The notes under the pieces: model-generated
Database searches by the model: none
Told to the model about the DNA's origin: nothing
The model's input: the letters and a program-made list of their open reading frames with translations, nothing else
Program-made: the position numbers and the translations under genes
Part shown: positions 32,059 through 39,169 of the stretch, piece after piece
Numbering within the stretch: the first letter of the stretch is position 1
Layout of the letters: every line of letters starts with the position of its first letter
Assembly (NCBI RefSeq): GCF_015207455.1
Contig: NZ_JADEWV010000040.1
Location: 1 to 40,503 of the forward strand
Length of the DNA: 40,503 nucleotides
Direction of reading: 5' to 3'
From: Microcoleus sp. LEGE 07076
GTDB taxonomy: Bacteria > Cyanobacteriota > Cyanobacteriia > Cyanobacteriales > Microcoleaceae

Positions 32059-32880
32059 ATGCAACTTCAAGGAAAGACAGCTCTAGTTACAGGAGCTTCG
32101 CGCGGTATTGGGCGATCGATCGCCCTGGAATTAGCGCGACAAGGAATCAAACGCTTGGTGATAGTAGCGCGCAACCGTCGGCAATTAATTGAACTAGCAG
32201 AGGAAATCGATGTTTTTGGCACAGAAGTAGTGCCGCTAGCCTTGGATTTAACTCAGTCAGTAGCGGTGAATATTGCGATCGCCCAAGCTTGGCGAGATTG
32301 CGGCCCGATTCACCTCCTAGTCAACTGTGCGGGTGTCGCCCACCAAGCATCATTCTTGCGATCGCCACTCCCATTAATTCAGGAAGAAATTGCCTTAAAT
32401 TTACTGGGAACCTACACAATTACCCGCTTAATAGCGAAGCGAATGGCGGCGCAAGAAGACGGAACAATCGTCAATGTTTCGAGCTTGATGGGCAAAATTG
32501 CCGCTCCCACAATGGCGACTTATTCTGCTACCAAATTTGCCATTTTGGGATTCACCCAAGCTTTACGCAGCGAATTAGCAGCCTACAATGTTCGAGTCAC
32601 AGCTTTGCTCCCATCTCTCACAGATACCGACATGGTGCGAGACTTGGAACAATTCCGGTGGGTAGTGCCCACAACTCCCGAAAAAGTTGCCCTAGCGCTG
32701 GTAGCGGGATTGCACAAAGATGCGCGGGAAATCTTGGTAGGATATCAAAGTCATCTAGCAGTTTGGTGTCACCGAATTGCTCCTTGGTTGCTGGATTTTG
32801 TGTTGCGGATGGCTACTCCACAACTGAGAGATCGAGCGCGGGGCCGCAAATTGCGAGAGGTTTTAGCTAGCGGGCGATAA
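32059..32880 (+). CDS. Short-chain dehydrogenase/reductase
   Basis: A 273-residue SDR oxidoreductase. The dinucleotide-binding motif is TGASRGIG (residues 11-18), LLVNCAGVAHQ is the NNAG-type structural motif, and the catalytic Ser and Tyr-x3-Lys are in NVSSLMG and TYSATKFAILGFT. The C-terminal 70 residues (from about VAGLHKDAREILVGYQ) look like those of membrane-associated SDRs that act on lipids or fatty-acyl/polyketide compounds (inference). Stand-alone gene with an ATG at 32059; AGAGGG lies about nine bases before it. It is followed by a palindromic repeat. Confidence 0.93.
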   Translation: MQLQGKTALVTGASRGIGRSIALELARQGIKRLVIVARNRRQLIELAEEIDVFGTEVVPLALDLTQSVAVNIAIAQAWRDCGPIHLLVNCAGVAHQASFLRSPLPLIQEEIALNLLGTYTITRLIAKRMAAQEDGTIVNVSSLMGKIAAPTMATYSATKFAILGFTQALRSELAAYNVRVTALLPSLTDTDMVRDLEQFRWVVPTTPEKVALALVAGLHKDAREILVGYQSHLAVWCHRIAPWLLDFVLRMATPQLRDRARGRKLREVLASGR

Positions 32881-32897
32881 ACTTTCGCGCTAATGTT

Positions 32898-32960
32898 TGT
32901 AGTGAGGAGTTTAGTTCTCTGATTTTTATGAGGACTAAAGTCCGAACGATCGAACCAACT
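32898..32960. repeat. GTAGTGAGGACT palindromic repeat, degenerate copy
   Basis: Starts GTAGTGAGGAGTTTAGTTCT and ends GAGGACTAAAGTCCGAACGA, followed by TCGAACC. It lies 18 bases after the SDR stop codon, as the intact copy lies 16 bases after the peroxiredoxin stop. Confidence 0.7.
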
Positions 32961-32992
32961 TAATTGTCGCTATTTCATCCGGATAGCACGTA

Positions 32993-33595
32993 TTATTTGA
33001 CAGGGTTTTGCGCGATCGCCGTTTTTGTATTGCTAATAGCTTTGACAGCATAAGCATTGCCCGGACGTTCTTGCAAAGCTCTGTTAAAATTGATTAAAGC
33101 CGTTTGATATTCTCCCAGCTTGTATGCCTCATAGCCAAGTTGCATCGATTGTTTGAAGTCATATTTTCGAGTCGAAATAGTTACAGGAAATGCAGCGTCA
33201 ACTGGAGATGGCGATTGACTTGATTCTGGGAAAGTACCGAAATCAGGAGGGATCGGAGATGCGGATGACATCGTACTCGCAGATATATTAACATCCGGCA
33301 CAGGTGGAGTTGATGACAGGTTAGGTACAAAATTCTGGAGTCCGCCAAGTGCTGCTATCTGATATCCCACAAACGTTACCAGCCATCCAGAAAGCTGGAT
33401 CAAAAAACTTTTTCTGATTTTTTGATTCGACCATTTTTTCAGGTAGAATACCAATCCTGCAAAGGGAACAACAAAGTACAGTACGCCCCAAATAAATTCC
33501 TCTCTGAAAGCCTGACCTAAGCCCCAGATATAACCAACATAAGTGACAAGAATACCGAGTACAAAAAATAAAACTCCGCTAATAATATAAGCCAT
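32993..33595 (-). CDS. Membrane protein with C-terminal TPR-like motif
   Basis: A 200-residue protein. Three hydrophobic helices occupy residues 1-85 (ISGVLFFVLGILVTYVGYIW, a second near FIWGVLYFVVPFAGLVFYL, and one at SGWLVTFVGYQIAALGG). Residues about 88-140 are a Pro/Ser/Thr-rich linker. The C-terminus (about 148-195) reads QLGYEAYKLGEYQTALINFN and RALQERPGNAYAVKAI, one complete tetratricopeptide repeat, implying a protein-protein contact. The function is unknown. The start is an ATG at 33595 and no co-directional partner is adjacent. Confidence 0.78.
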   Translation of the reverse strand: MAYIISGVLFFVLGILVTYVGYIWGLGQAFREEFIWGVLYFVVPFAGLVFYLKKWSNQKIRKSFLIQLSGWLVTFVGYQIAALGGLQNFVPNLSSTPPVPDVNISASTMSSASPIPPDFGTFPESSQSPSPVDAAFPVTISTRKYDFKQSMQLGYEAYKLGEYQTALINFNRALQERPGNAYAVKAISNTKTAIAQNPVK

Positions 33596-34020
33596 TTTGC
33601 CTTTTTCCTCTGAATGTGGATTGTGAATTTGGCTAGCAAATAGTTGAAAAAAATAGTTAAACTCATTGGTTTTATACTAAATTCGGGTAACATACCCCTT
33701 GATAGTAAGTATGAAAGTAGGGTGCGTGGCCACGAGTAATTCTCGCGATGACCGAGATTAAACGAGCGACGCACCATACCCTGTAACATTGCTCTTGTAG
33801 GGGCAGCAAAGAGTGGCAGCCCCAATGCCTGAAATGACGACAAATCCTCGGTGAGGGGGCGGTAGGCACGGGGGCGGTACCCCTACAAAACTATGATTTT
33901 CGTGAGAATGAAACAGCCCTGCCCCGATCGCGGGGATAGCTAACCCGGATTTGGTTTTAGTTATTTTTTCCAGATATTGCTAACACCTGTTAATTGAAAT
34001 TATTGAACAGAAGTAAGTTA

Positions 34021-34065
34021 AAGTCAATTCATAAAACCCATGACTTTTAGTTCATAAAAGTCATA
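34021..34065 (+). repeat. 45-bp direct repeat, left copy, with operator-like inverted repeat
   Basis: Starts AAGTCAATTCATAAA and ends AAAAGTCATA. It matches 35797-35841 at 37 of 45 positions, in the same orientation. It contains TGACTTTT-AGTTCAT-AAAAGTCA (34041-34063), a perfect 8-bp-arm inverted repeat that is only partly kept in the right copy. Confidence 0.75.
34041..34063. promoter_or_regulatory. Operator-like inverted repeat
   Basis: TGACTTTT and AAAAGTCA separated by seven bases, about 130 bases before the asparagine-synthetase-like start codon. It could be a binding site or a transcript hairpin; there is no further support. Confidence 0.35.
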
Positions 34066-34189
34066 CAGCCTGAGTTCAATTATAAAATTTAAAATTGATT
34101 GAATCGTCCTCAAAGGTGATGCGGAGTCGGAGTGCGTAAGTGATGATTGTGATATATTGAGATTGTTTAGAGGTGTATCGAACCAAAAA

Positions 34190-35126
34190 ATGGCAAATCA
34201 AAAACTATTCCTAAATTACAGAGGTAGCAAAAAACAAAAATCCTCTCTACTTCCAAATCCTCTGGTTGAATTTGCCTCGAATTGGCGGATAGCTTGGGGG
34301 AAAACAGAGGAAATCGAAGATAAGACAGCGTGGGGAGAAGGTCAAATTGCGATTATTTGCTCGAACCCAAATGTTCAGATAATTCTAAGTCCTTCACAAA
34401 AATTGGTGGTTGTTGGCGATGTTTGGCTGAACAATCGATTAGAATTGCTGGGTAAATTGGGAATTTATTCTAATAGTTGGCAGGGGTGCGATCGCCAATT
34501 AGTCGCTCAACTGTGGGAACGCTGGGACGTTGAATGTTTGCCGCTGCTGGCGGGGATGTTTGCGTTTGCGGTTTGGGACAGAGAAAGGCAAGTTTTGCGG
34601 GTGGCGCGCGATCGCACGGGGGCGCGAACTCTTTACTATACTAATGTTGGCGCGACTCGCTGGATTAGTCCTCAACTGCGGGCGATCGCACCGTACCATT
34701 CAAGGGCGATCGACCTCGTAGCGCTGCGAGATTACCTCTGCTGTTCGTTTGTTCCGGGCGATCGTACCCTCTGGCAGCAAGTCCGAGAACTGCGCCCAGG
34801 AGCCGTTTTAAGCTTCCCTGATGAGACAATTTCGGCATACTGGGAACTCCGAGAACAAGTTGTCGAAACCGAACAATCTTTAGAATGGCACGGCGCGAGA
34901 TTGCGCTGTGTTTTAGATGAAGTTGTCCGAGAATATTTGCCAGCAAATCAACCTGTGTGTTGAAGCTAGGGGTTTGTTGCTGTAGAAAAAAGCTGCGATC
35001 GCTCCTTATTTCAACCAATCTTTGATAGGTCAATTGTTAGACTATCAAGGAGATACTTGGAGGCGTTACGGCGTTAAGCTGTGGCTGCTGAAAAGTTTAG
35101 AAAATTGGCTGCAAGGTAATAAGTAA
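34190..35126 (+). pseudogene. Asparagine-synthetase-like protein, internally deleted pseudogene
   Basis: The first part (34190-34963, about 257 residues) is a class II amidotransferase-like domain: VVGDVWLNNRLELLGKLG, LAGMFAFAVWDRERQVLRVA, RDRTGARTLYY, ALRDYLCCSFVPGDRTLW and LRPGAVLSF. It begins MANQKLFL and lacks the Cys2 nucleophile of glutamine-using enzymes. It stops at ANQPVC, just where the synthetase domain's ATP-binding SGGLDS loop would begin. A second piece in another frame (34986-35126; GQLLDYQGDTWRRYGVKLWL then LKSLENWLQGNK) looks like the C-terminal helix of the same class. About 300 residues between them are missing. Cys-lacking AsnB-like proteins include lasso-peptide cyclases, so a natural-product origin is possible. 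Confidence 0.75.
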
Positions 35127-35143
35127 TATCAAATATAGTCCGG

Positions 35144-35324
35144 CAGGGAATCAATTCCCTGCCTCAAAGCTAAAGTCCTCTTAAGAGGACTGGAGAAATC
35201 ATTAGACATCTCCAAAAAAGCCAGTATGGAACAGGCAATATGCCTGTTCCACAATATTTTTTGGAGATGTCTATTAGTCCTCTTTTAGAGGACTTTAGCT
35301 ATTAGACAGGGAATTGATTCCCTG
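35144..35324. repeat. 181-bp nested palindrome
   Basis: Four matching arm pairs, from outside in: CAGGGAATCAATTCCCTG (35144-35161) with 35307-35324; AGCTAAAGTCCTCT (35168-35181) with 35287-35300; TAGACATCTCCAAAAAA (35203-35219) with 35257-35273; and TGGAACAGGCA (35227-35237) with 35241-35251, loop ATA. All four pairs are exact reverse complements. The outer two also fold within each arm. It starts 18 bases after the pseudogene. Confidence 0.97.
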
Positions 35325-35415
35325 GGGGGCTGACGGGTAAGCGGGAGGACTAGCGGAACTAACAGCTTTGACACTAATCGGCACTGCCTTGTCCTTTCCC
35401 ATAGCCCCACAAACC

Positions 35416-35694
35416 TCAACCAAAACTGTCAACAACATAAAGAGAACTATCCGTACCGCCTAGCAGAATCAAACTGCTATCATCACTTCCTAAATCTCGA
35501 CTACCGGCAATTCCTCGATGCAAAATCTGAATGAGTTTTTGAGGACTAAACGATTCCAACTCTACTAGCAACTCTGGCGGCAAGTTCAATTCCTGCAAAA
35601 TTTGTTGGAATTCTGCGGAATCAAGTTCAGCTTTACTGACGTTAGAAAGGCGTTTTGCTTCAGCTACTATTTGTGTTAGTTGAGTTTTACTCAG
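35416..35694 (-). pseudogene. Small ORF without a standard start, degraded or CTG-initiated
   Basis: The minus-strand frame is open from a CTG at 35694 (AGGG about eight bases upstream) and gives 92 residues. The first part, LSKTQLTQIVAEAKRLSNVS then AELDSAEFQQILQELNLPPE, resembles the conserved N-terminal domain of a group of cyanobacterial hypothetical proteins (QEIL.ELNLPPELL). The rest, GSDDSSLILLGGTDSSLYVV then DSFG, is different. The only standard start is a TTG at 35598 that cuts into the conserved domain, so I read it as a remnant or a non-canonical start. A Gly-Gly followed by a short tail next to an AsnB-like gene is RiPP-precursor-like, but this is weak. Confidence 0.45.
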
Positions 35695-35796
35695 TGGATT
35701 TTCCCTAGGTTAAGACACGGTAGGATTTTTTGTGAATATTTTGCCATGCGGTTTACTAACATTAGTTAATTAACATCTTAAAACAGGCAGAACTTC

Positions 35797-35841
35797 AAGT
35801 CAATTCATAAATTTGATAATTTTGAGTTCAGAAAAGTCATA
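35797..35841 (+). repeat. 45-bp direct repeat, right copy
   Basis: Starts AAGTCAATTCATAAATTTGA and ends CAGAAAAGTCATA. It has 37 of 45 positions in common with 34021-34065; the pair brackets the decayed locus. Confidence 0.75.
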
Positions 35842-35932
35842 ATTAATAGTTGGTGCTGTTGATTTTTGTTCGGGAGTTCCCCAACCAACAAATTGCTAAA
35901 ATGACCGAGTAGTGCGATCGAACTTTTTGCTA

Positions 35933-36196
35933 ATGAACAACAGCGTAATTGACCCCCCTCCCGTAAAAACCCACTGGGATTGCCCCGAGTGCGGCGGTAC
36001 CGGTACCGTCAGCGGAGAAACTTGCCCCGAATGTCTCGGAGCAAAATACATAGATATCGATGCAATAACGAACTGGATGCTCGATTTTATGGAATCTCGC
36101 GGCTGCGATCGAGCTGAACTAGACCAATTGCGAACCGAAAACCCCGACCCGCTGACATTAACATTTTGCCTCGAACTTTGTATCGCCCTTAAATAA
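35933..36196 (+). CDS. Small DnaJ-type zinc-finger protein
   Basis: About 87 residues from the ATG at 35933; a GTG at 35912 would add seven residues. It contains one pair of CxxCxGxG-like knuckles, CPECGGTGTVSGETCPECLG, as in the central zinc region of DnaJ but with only two of the four repeats. The remaining 50 residues (ITNWMLDFMESRGCDRAELD) are helical and acidic. It may be a zinc-bound chaperone-like or assembly factor; the role is unknown. Stand-alone on the plus strand, with a MITE-like repeat 39 bases downstream. Confidence 0.85.
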   Translation: MNNSVIDPPPVKTHWDCPECGGTGTVSGETCPECLGAKYIDIDAITNWMLDFMESRGCDRAELDQLRTENPDPLTLTFCLELCIALK

Positions 36197-36234
36197 ATAA
36201 CGATATCAACTCTGCTGAATTGCTTGTACATCAT

Positions 36235-36343
36235 TGATATCGTTTCCGGTTGCATCGGAATGATTTAACCGCAGAGAACACAGAGGACACAGAGAGAGAG
36301 AATAGAGATATGAATACAGGACGATGCTACCGGATTTGATATG
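36235..36343. repeat. MITE-like family copy 4 (most complete)
   Basis: 109 bases. The left end GATATCGTTTCCGGTTGCAT and the right end, which on the other strand reads ATATCAAATCCGGTAGCATC, form imperfect terminal inverted repeats of about 22 bases. The interior is ACACAGAGGACACAGAGAGA-type. Family mates are at 22162-22266 and 23289-23385, with a degenerate one at 23146-23230. Confidence 0.8.
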
Positions 36344-36423
36344 ACGGGCATCGGGCATCGGGCATCGGCACGGTCGGAAAAAACGCACTCTACAAGTTGA
36401 TTTAACTGAAACGAAATAATCCC

Positions 36424-36459
36424 CAATTCCCAATTCCCAATTCCCAATTCCCAATTCCC
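36424..36459. repeat. Heptamer STRR tract, AATTCCC type
   Basis: Five copies of AATTCCC in a row, ending six bases before the tsaB stop codon. Confidence 0.95.
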
Positions 36460-36464
36460 TAGAT

Positions 36465-37211
36465 TCAGTGTCCCTTAACCGGATGTTGCCCGTAAAAAGG
36501 CAAAGCATCCGACCAATCAGGGCGACTTCCTTTTTTCCACTCCAAATAACCCAATTCCAAAACACCAGAAACCGACGCACCCAACTCGCTACCAACTTCA
36601 ATTAACTGATAGGAATTTTCCCAATTATCCAACTTTTCCTGCCAAGATTCCGGTGTGATTACGGTATCAGGAAACAACTCAGTTATACCAGAATTACTGT
36701 TAACTGCATAAACCGCCCCAAACAATTGACCCCGCTGTGCAGGCATTTGCAGCGCCATATCATCTCTCAAAAGCCCCTCCTTGCTAAGGGGTAATTCCTC
36801 ACTCAAAAGCCCCCCCGAAGCTCGGGGGGGTTGGGGGGGTTCTAATTCCAAAAGCCCCTTAGCAAGGGGGGATTCCGCCCAAGCAATCGCCGCCAAAGTT
36901 GAAATCGCAAAAACCGGAATATCCAACTGTTGAGCCAAAGTCCGCGCTGTCACCATACCCATCCGAGTTCCCGTGAAACCTCCGGGCCCTTTTGCTACAG
37001 CAATAAAAGCCAAATCCGCCCAAGTTTGCGGCTGAATAAACTCGACTAAATACTGGTGCAAATGAGTTGCTAAATCTCGATCCAAATTCCAAGTTTGGCA
37101 GCGAGAATCCCCGGCAAAATTGCTGATGGCTAAACCGAGTTCGCGACTAGCTGTGTGCAGGGCTAAACCGTATTTTTTAACTGATGTTCCGTCAGGGGGA
37201 TTGCTATTCAC
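36465..37211 (-). CDS. tsaB: tRNA threonylcarbamoyladenosine biosynthesis protein TsaB
   Basis: A 248-residue protein of the ASKHA fold that partners TsaD and TsaE to make t6A37 on tRNA. Key segments are YGLALHTASRELGLAIS (N-terminal strand pair), VAKGPGGFTGTRMGMVTART and LAQQLDIPVFAISTLAAIAW. Between AESPL and DMALQMPAQRGQLFGAVYAV an extra stretch of about 34 residues (KGLLELEPPQPPRASGGLLS then EELPLSKEGLLR) is coded by a nested G/C-rich palindrome (36772-36873) inserted in frame. The start is a GTG at 37211, two bases after the kinase stop codon, so it is translationally coupled to the kinase gene. It is probably functional because the core motifs are intact. Confidence 0.93.
   Translation of the reverse strand: MNSNPPDGTSVKKYGLALHTASRELGLAISNFAGDSRCQTWNLDRDLATHLHQYLVEFIQPQTWADLAFIAVAKGPGGFTGTRMGMVTARTLAQQLDIPVFAISTLAAIAWAESPLAKGLLELEPPQPPRASGGLLSEELPLSKEGLLRDDMALQMPAQRGQLFGAVYAVNSNSGITELFPDTVITPESWQEKLDNWENSYQLIEVGSELGASVSGVLELGYLEWKKGSRPDWSDALPFYGQHPVKGH
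36772..36873. repeat. Nested G/C-rich palindrome inside tsaB, 102 bp, in frame
   Basis: The outer arms CCTTGCTAAGGGG (36779-36791) and CCCCTTAGCAAGG (36855-36867) enclose an inner hairpin CCCCCCCGA-AGC-TCGGGGGGG (36810-36830). AAAAGCCCC occurs at three points as a spacer. The length is a multiple of three and no stop is created in the tsaB frame. Confidence 0.9.
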
Positions 37212-37213
37212 GA

Positions 37214-38923
37214 TTACTGATAATTTTCCTTAACAAAAAACAGCGGCAAAGCGACAACTAAGCAACCTAAAAGAACGCCAAATATTCCCGTATTTAATAT
37301 TCTTGAATTACCCATGCCTCCAGCAATTAAAAATAGCACGACTAAACTGGCAAATAAATTTTTATTCGCAAATTCTTTCTTTTGGGAAACTTGATACTTG
37401 ACCGCCATAAAACCGGATGCAACTATGAGCGCGAACCCAGAATTAAAAATTACTATTTGAGAGCCAAAGATAAACCAAACTAAAGCAAACATTAGCGAAT
37501 CGATCCAGAAATCGGCATTTCTCAACTTCGGAAGCCAAAATTCTTGGGTAGCAACTGGGGCGATTTTCTTGATTAATTGATTGTGTTGCAGCAGCACAAT
37601 TTTGTTTCTCAGTTTAATTTTGGGATCGATTTGCAATACTTGCTTCCATTCGGGAACGCGAGAATTGTTGACTCTTCCCAACAGCTTAACTGCTGCGACT
37701 TTATTTAATTGCAAACTGGTGAGTCTGGTGGCAATTATTTGAGATAAGTGCGGATAGTAAACGGGGTTGTCTTCGGTTCTGTTGATGACGATATTTAGCT
37801 TTTGTTTGGCTTGACTGAGTTGGATTGTAACATTGTACGGGGCGATCGCCTCTTGCAAAGCTTGCTGAATTTCGGCTTGCTCTTTGCGAGTGAAAAGCGA
37901 CAAGCCGGGCGCAGGTGTAAGTACCCGTTCTGCGGGCGTTTCCGGCGCGTCTAACACAGGCGCAGCCTCTAAATATACAGGTTTGGGGTTCAAGTGCCGG
38001 AGCACTGCTGATGCTGAGCTGTAGCGCCTGTTGGTGGCACTTTGGAGCATGGTGTCGAGGATGCGGCCGAAATCGTCACTAACAGCACTCTTCAAATAAT
38101 TTCGCCAAGCCCAAGAATCCTCTGTGCTGTCGAACAAATCGAAGGGAGGAATTTCAGTCAGCAAGTGAATGCAAGTAACGCCCAAACTGTAAATATCGCT
38201 GGCAAAAACAGCTTTTCCCATTAATTGTTCTGGGGCTGTATAAGCAGCGCTGCCGATAATTGTACCAGTTTGCGGCAAGCCTGTTGCTGTTACTTTTTTG
38301 GCTGCACCAAAGTCTACTAAAACAATATCTTTTTGGAAAGGAGAGGGTTGATAGGAATTTTCTAACGCTGGTAAAGGAGTTGGAGATAGGCGACGGCGAA
38401 TGATATTTTCTGGTTTGATATCGCGGTGAATGACTTTGGATTTGTGGACGTAGTGGAGCACTGGCAATAAATCGTTGAGAATTTGCCGAATTTGAGTTTC
38501 GGTGAATGCTCCTTTTTGTTCTAATTCTCTGGCTAGGTTTTTGCCGTCTATAAATTCTTGTACTAAATACTGTCTGCCGTCTTGTTCAAAATGTGCGATT
38601 AATTCTGGTATTTGGGGATGTTTTCCTAATGTTTGTAGCTGGGCTGCTTCTTGGTGAAATAGTTGAGCGGCTTTGGCTGCTGCGGTATTTTGCGGCAAAA
38701 ATTGCTTGATTACGCACTGCGAAAAAGTCAGGGGTTTGGTTTCATCTACTGCTAGAAATGTTCTGCCAAAGCCTCCTTGTCCGATCGCCTTTACGGTGCG
38801 GTAGCGAGATGCTGATGGCGAGTTTTCGTTAGTTAACAACAATTTTGAGCCACAACTTTGGCACAATTCTGCATCACCGAGGTTTTGCGGATTCTGACAA
38901 GTTGGGTTTAAGCAATAGCTCAT
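37214..38923 (-). CDS. Membrane Ser/Thr protein kinase with N-terminal zinc finger
   Basis: A 569-residue Hanks-type kinase. Residues 1-30 are a Cys finger (CLNPTCQNP ... AELCQSCGSKLL). The kinase domain (about 42-310) has the glycine loop AIGQGGFGRTF, the Lys in CVIKQF, the catalytic loop VIHRDIKPENIIR, the DFGAAK motif and the TAPEQLMG segment. A linker and a cyanobacterial domain (about 345-455, QEAIAPYNVTIQLSQAKQKL) follow, then three or four transmembrane helices (about 475-560) at the C-terminus. The sensor role is inferred. The stop is two bases from the tsaB GTG, so the kinase and t6A gene share an operon. The start is an ATG at 38923. The upstream gap is filled with heptamer tracts. 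Confidence 0.95.
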   Translation of the reverse strand: MSYCLNPTCQNPQNLGDAELCQSCGSKLLLTNENSPSASRYRTVKAIGQGGFGRTFLAVDETKPLTFSQCVIKQFLPQNTAAAKAAQLFHQEAAQLQTLGKHPQIPELIAHFEQDGRQYLVQEFIDGKNLARELEQKGAFTETQIRQILNDLLPVLHYVHKSKVIHRDIKPENIIRRRLSPTPLPALENSYQPSPFQKDIVLVDFGAAKKVTATGLPQTGTIIGSAAYTAPEQLMGKAVFASDIYSLGVTCIHLLTEIPPFDLFDSTEDSWAWRNYLKSAVSDDFGRILDTMLQSATNRRYSSASAVLRHLNPKPVYLEAAPVLDAPETPAERVLTPAPGLSLFTRKEQAEIQQALQEAIAPYNVTIQLSQAKQKLNIVINRTEDNPVYYPHLSQIIATRLTSLQLNKVAAVKLLGRVNNSRVPEWKQVLQIDPKIKLRNKIVLLQHNQLIKKIAPVATQEFWLPKLRNADFWIDSLMFALVWFIFGSQIVIFNSGFALIVASGFMAVKYQVSQKKEFANKNLFASLVVLFLIAGGMGNSRILNTGIFGVLLGCLVVALPLFFVKENYQ

Positions 38924-39169
38924 TTGATTTTAGATTTTAGATTTTAGATTTTAGATTTGTAATTGTTGACTAATGACTGTTGACTGTTAATCGTTATTGG
39001 TTATTGGTTATTGGTTAATCGTTCTTAGTTATTATTAGTTGATTGTTAACTGTTGTTATTGGTTAGTTGGCAAATAACAACTAACCAATAACAACTAACC
39101 AATAACAACTAACCAATAACAACTAACCAATAACAACTAACCAATAACAACTAACCAATAACAACTGCC
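38924..39169. repeat. Composite of heptamer tracts between ycf34 and the kinase gene
   Basis: In order: GATTTTA (38935-38958), TTGACTA/ATGACTG/TTGACTG-like units (38965-38990), TTATTGG (38994-39017), and AATAACAACTAACC 14-mers in about six and a half copies (39074-39165). The 14-mer is the reverse complement of the one at 11536-11607. No gene is present. Confidence 0.92.

Larger units (their letters stand above)
33596..34189. other. Intergenic region upstream of the decayed asparagine-synthetase-like gene
   Basis: 594 bases with no supported gene. It contains a GGTGCGTGGCC ... GCGACGCACC inverted pair (33721-33775), GTAGGGGCAGC and GGGGGCGGTACCCCTAC motifs (33797-33893) and a 45-base segment (34021-34065) that recurs at 35797-35841. 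Confidence 0.6.

Noticed and set aside
35295-35402. 35-residue minus-strand frame starting MGKDKAVPISVKAVSSAS
   Set aside because: Its C-terminal third is read from the arm of the 181-bp palindrome; no support as a gene.
36206-36601. 131-residue minus-strand frame
   Set aside because: It overlaps tsaB in another frame, then reads through the AATTCCC tract and a MITE copy.
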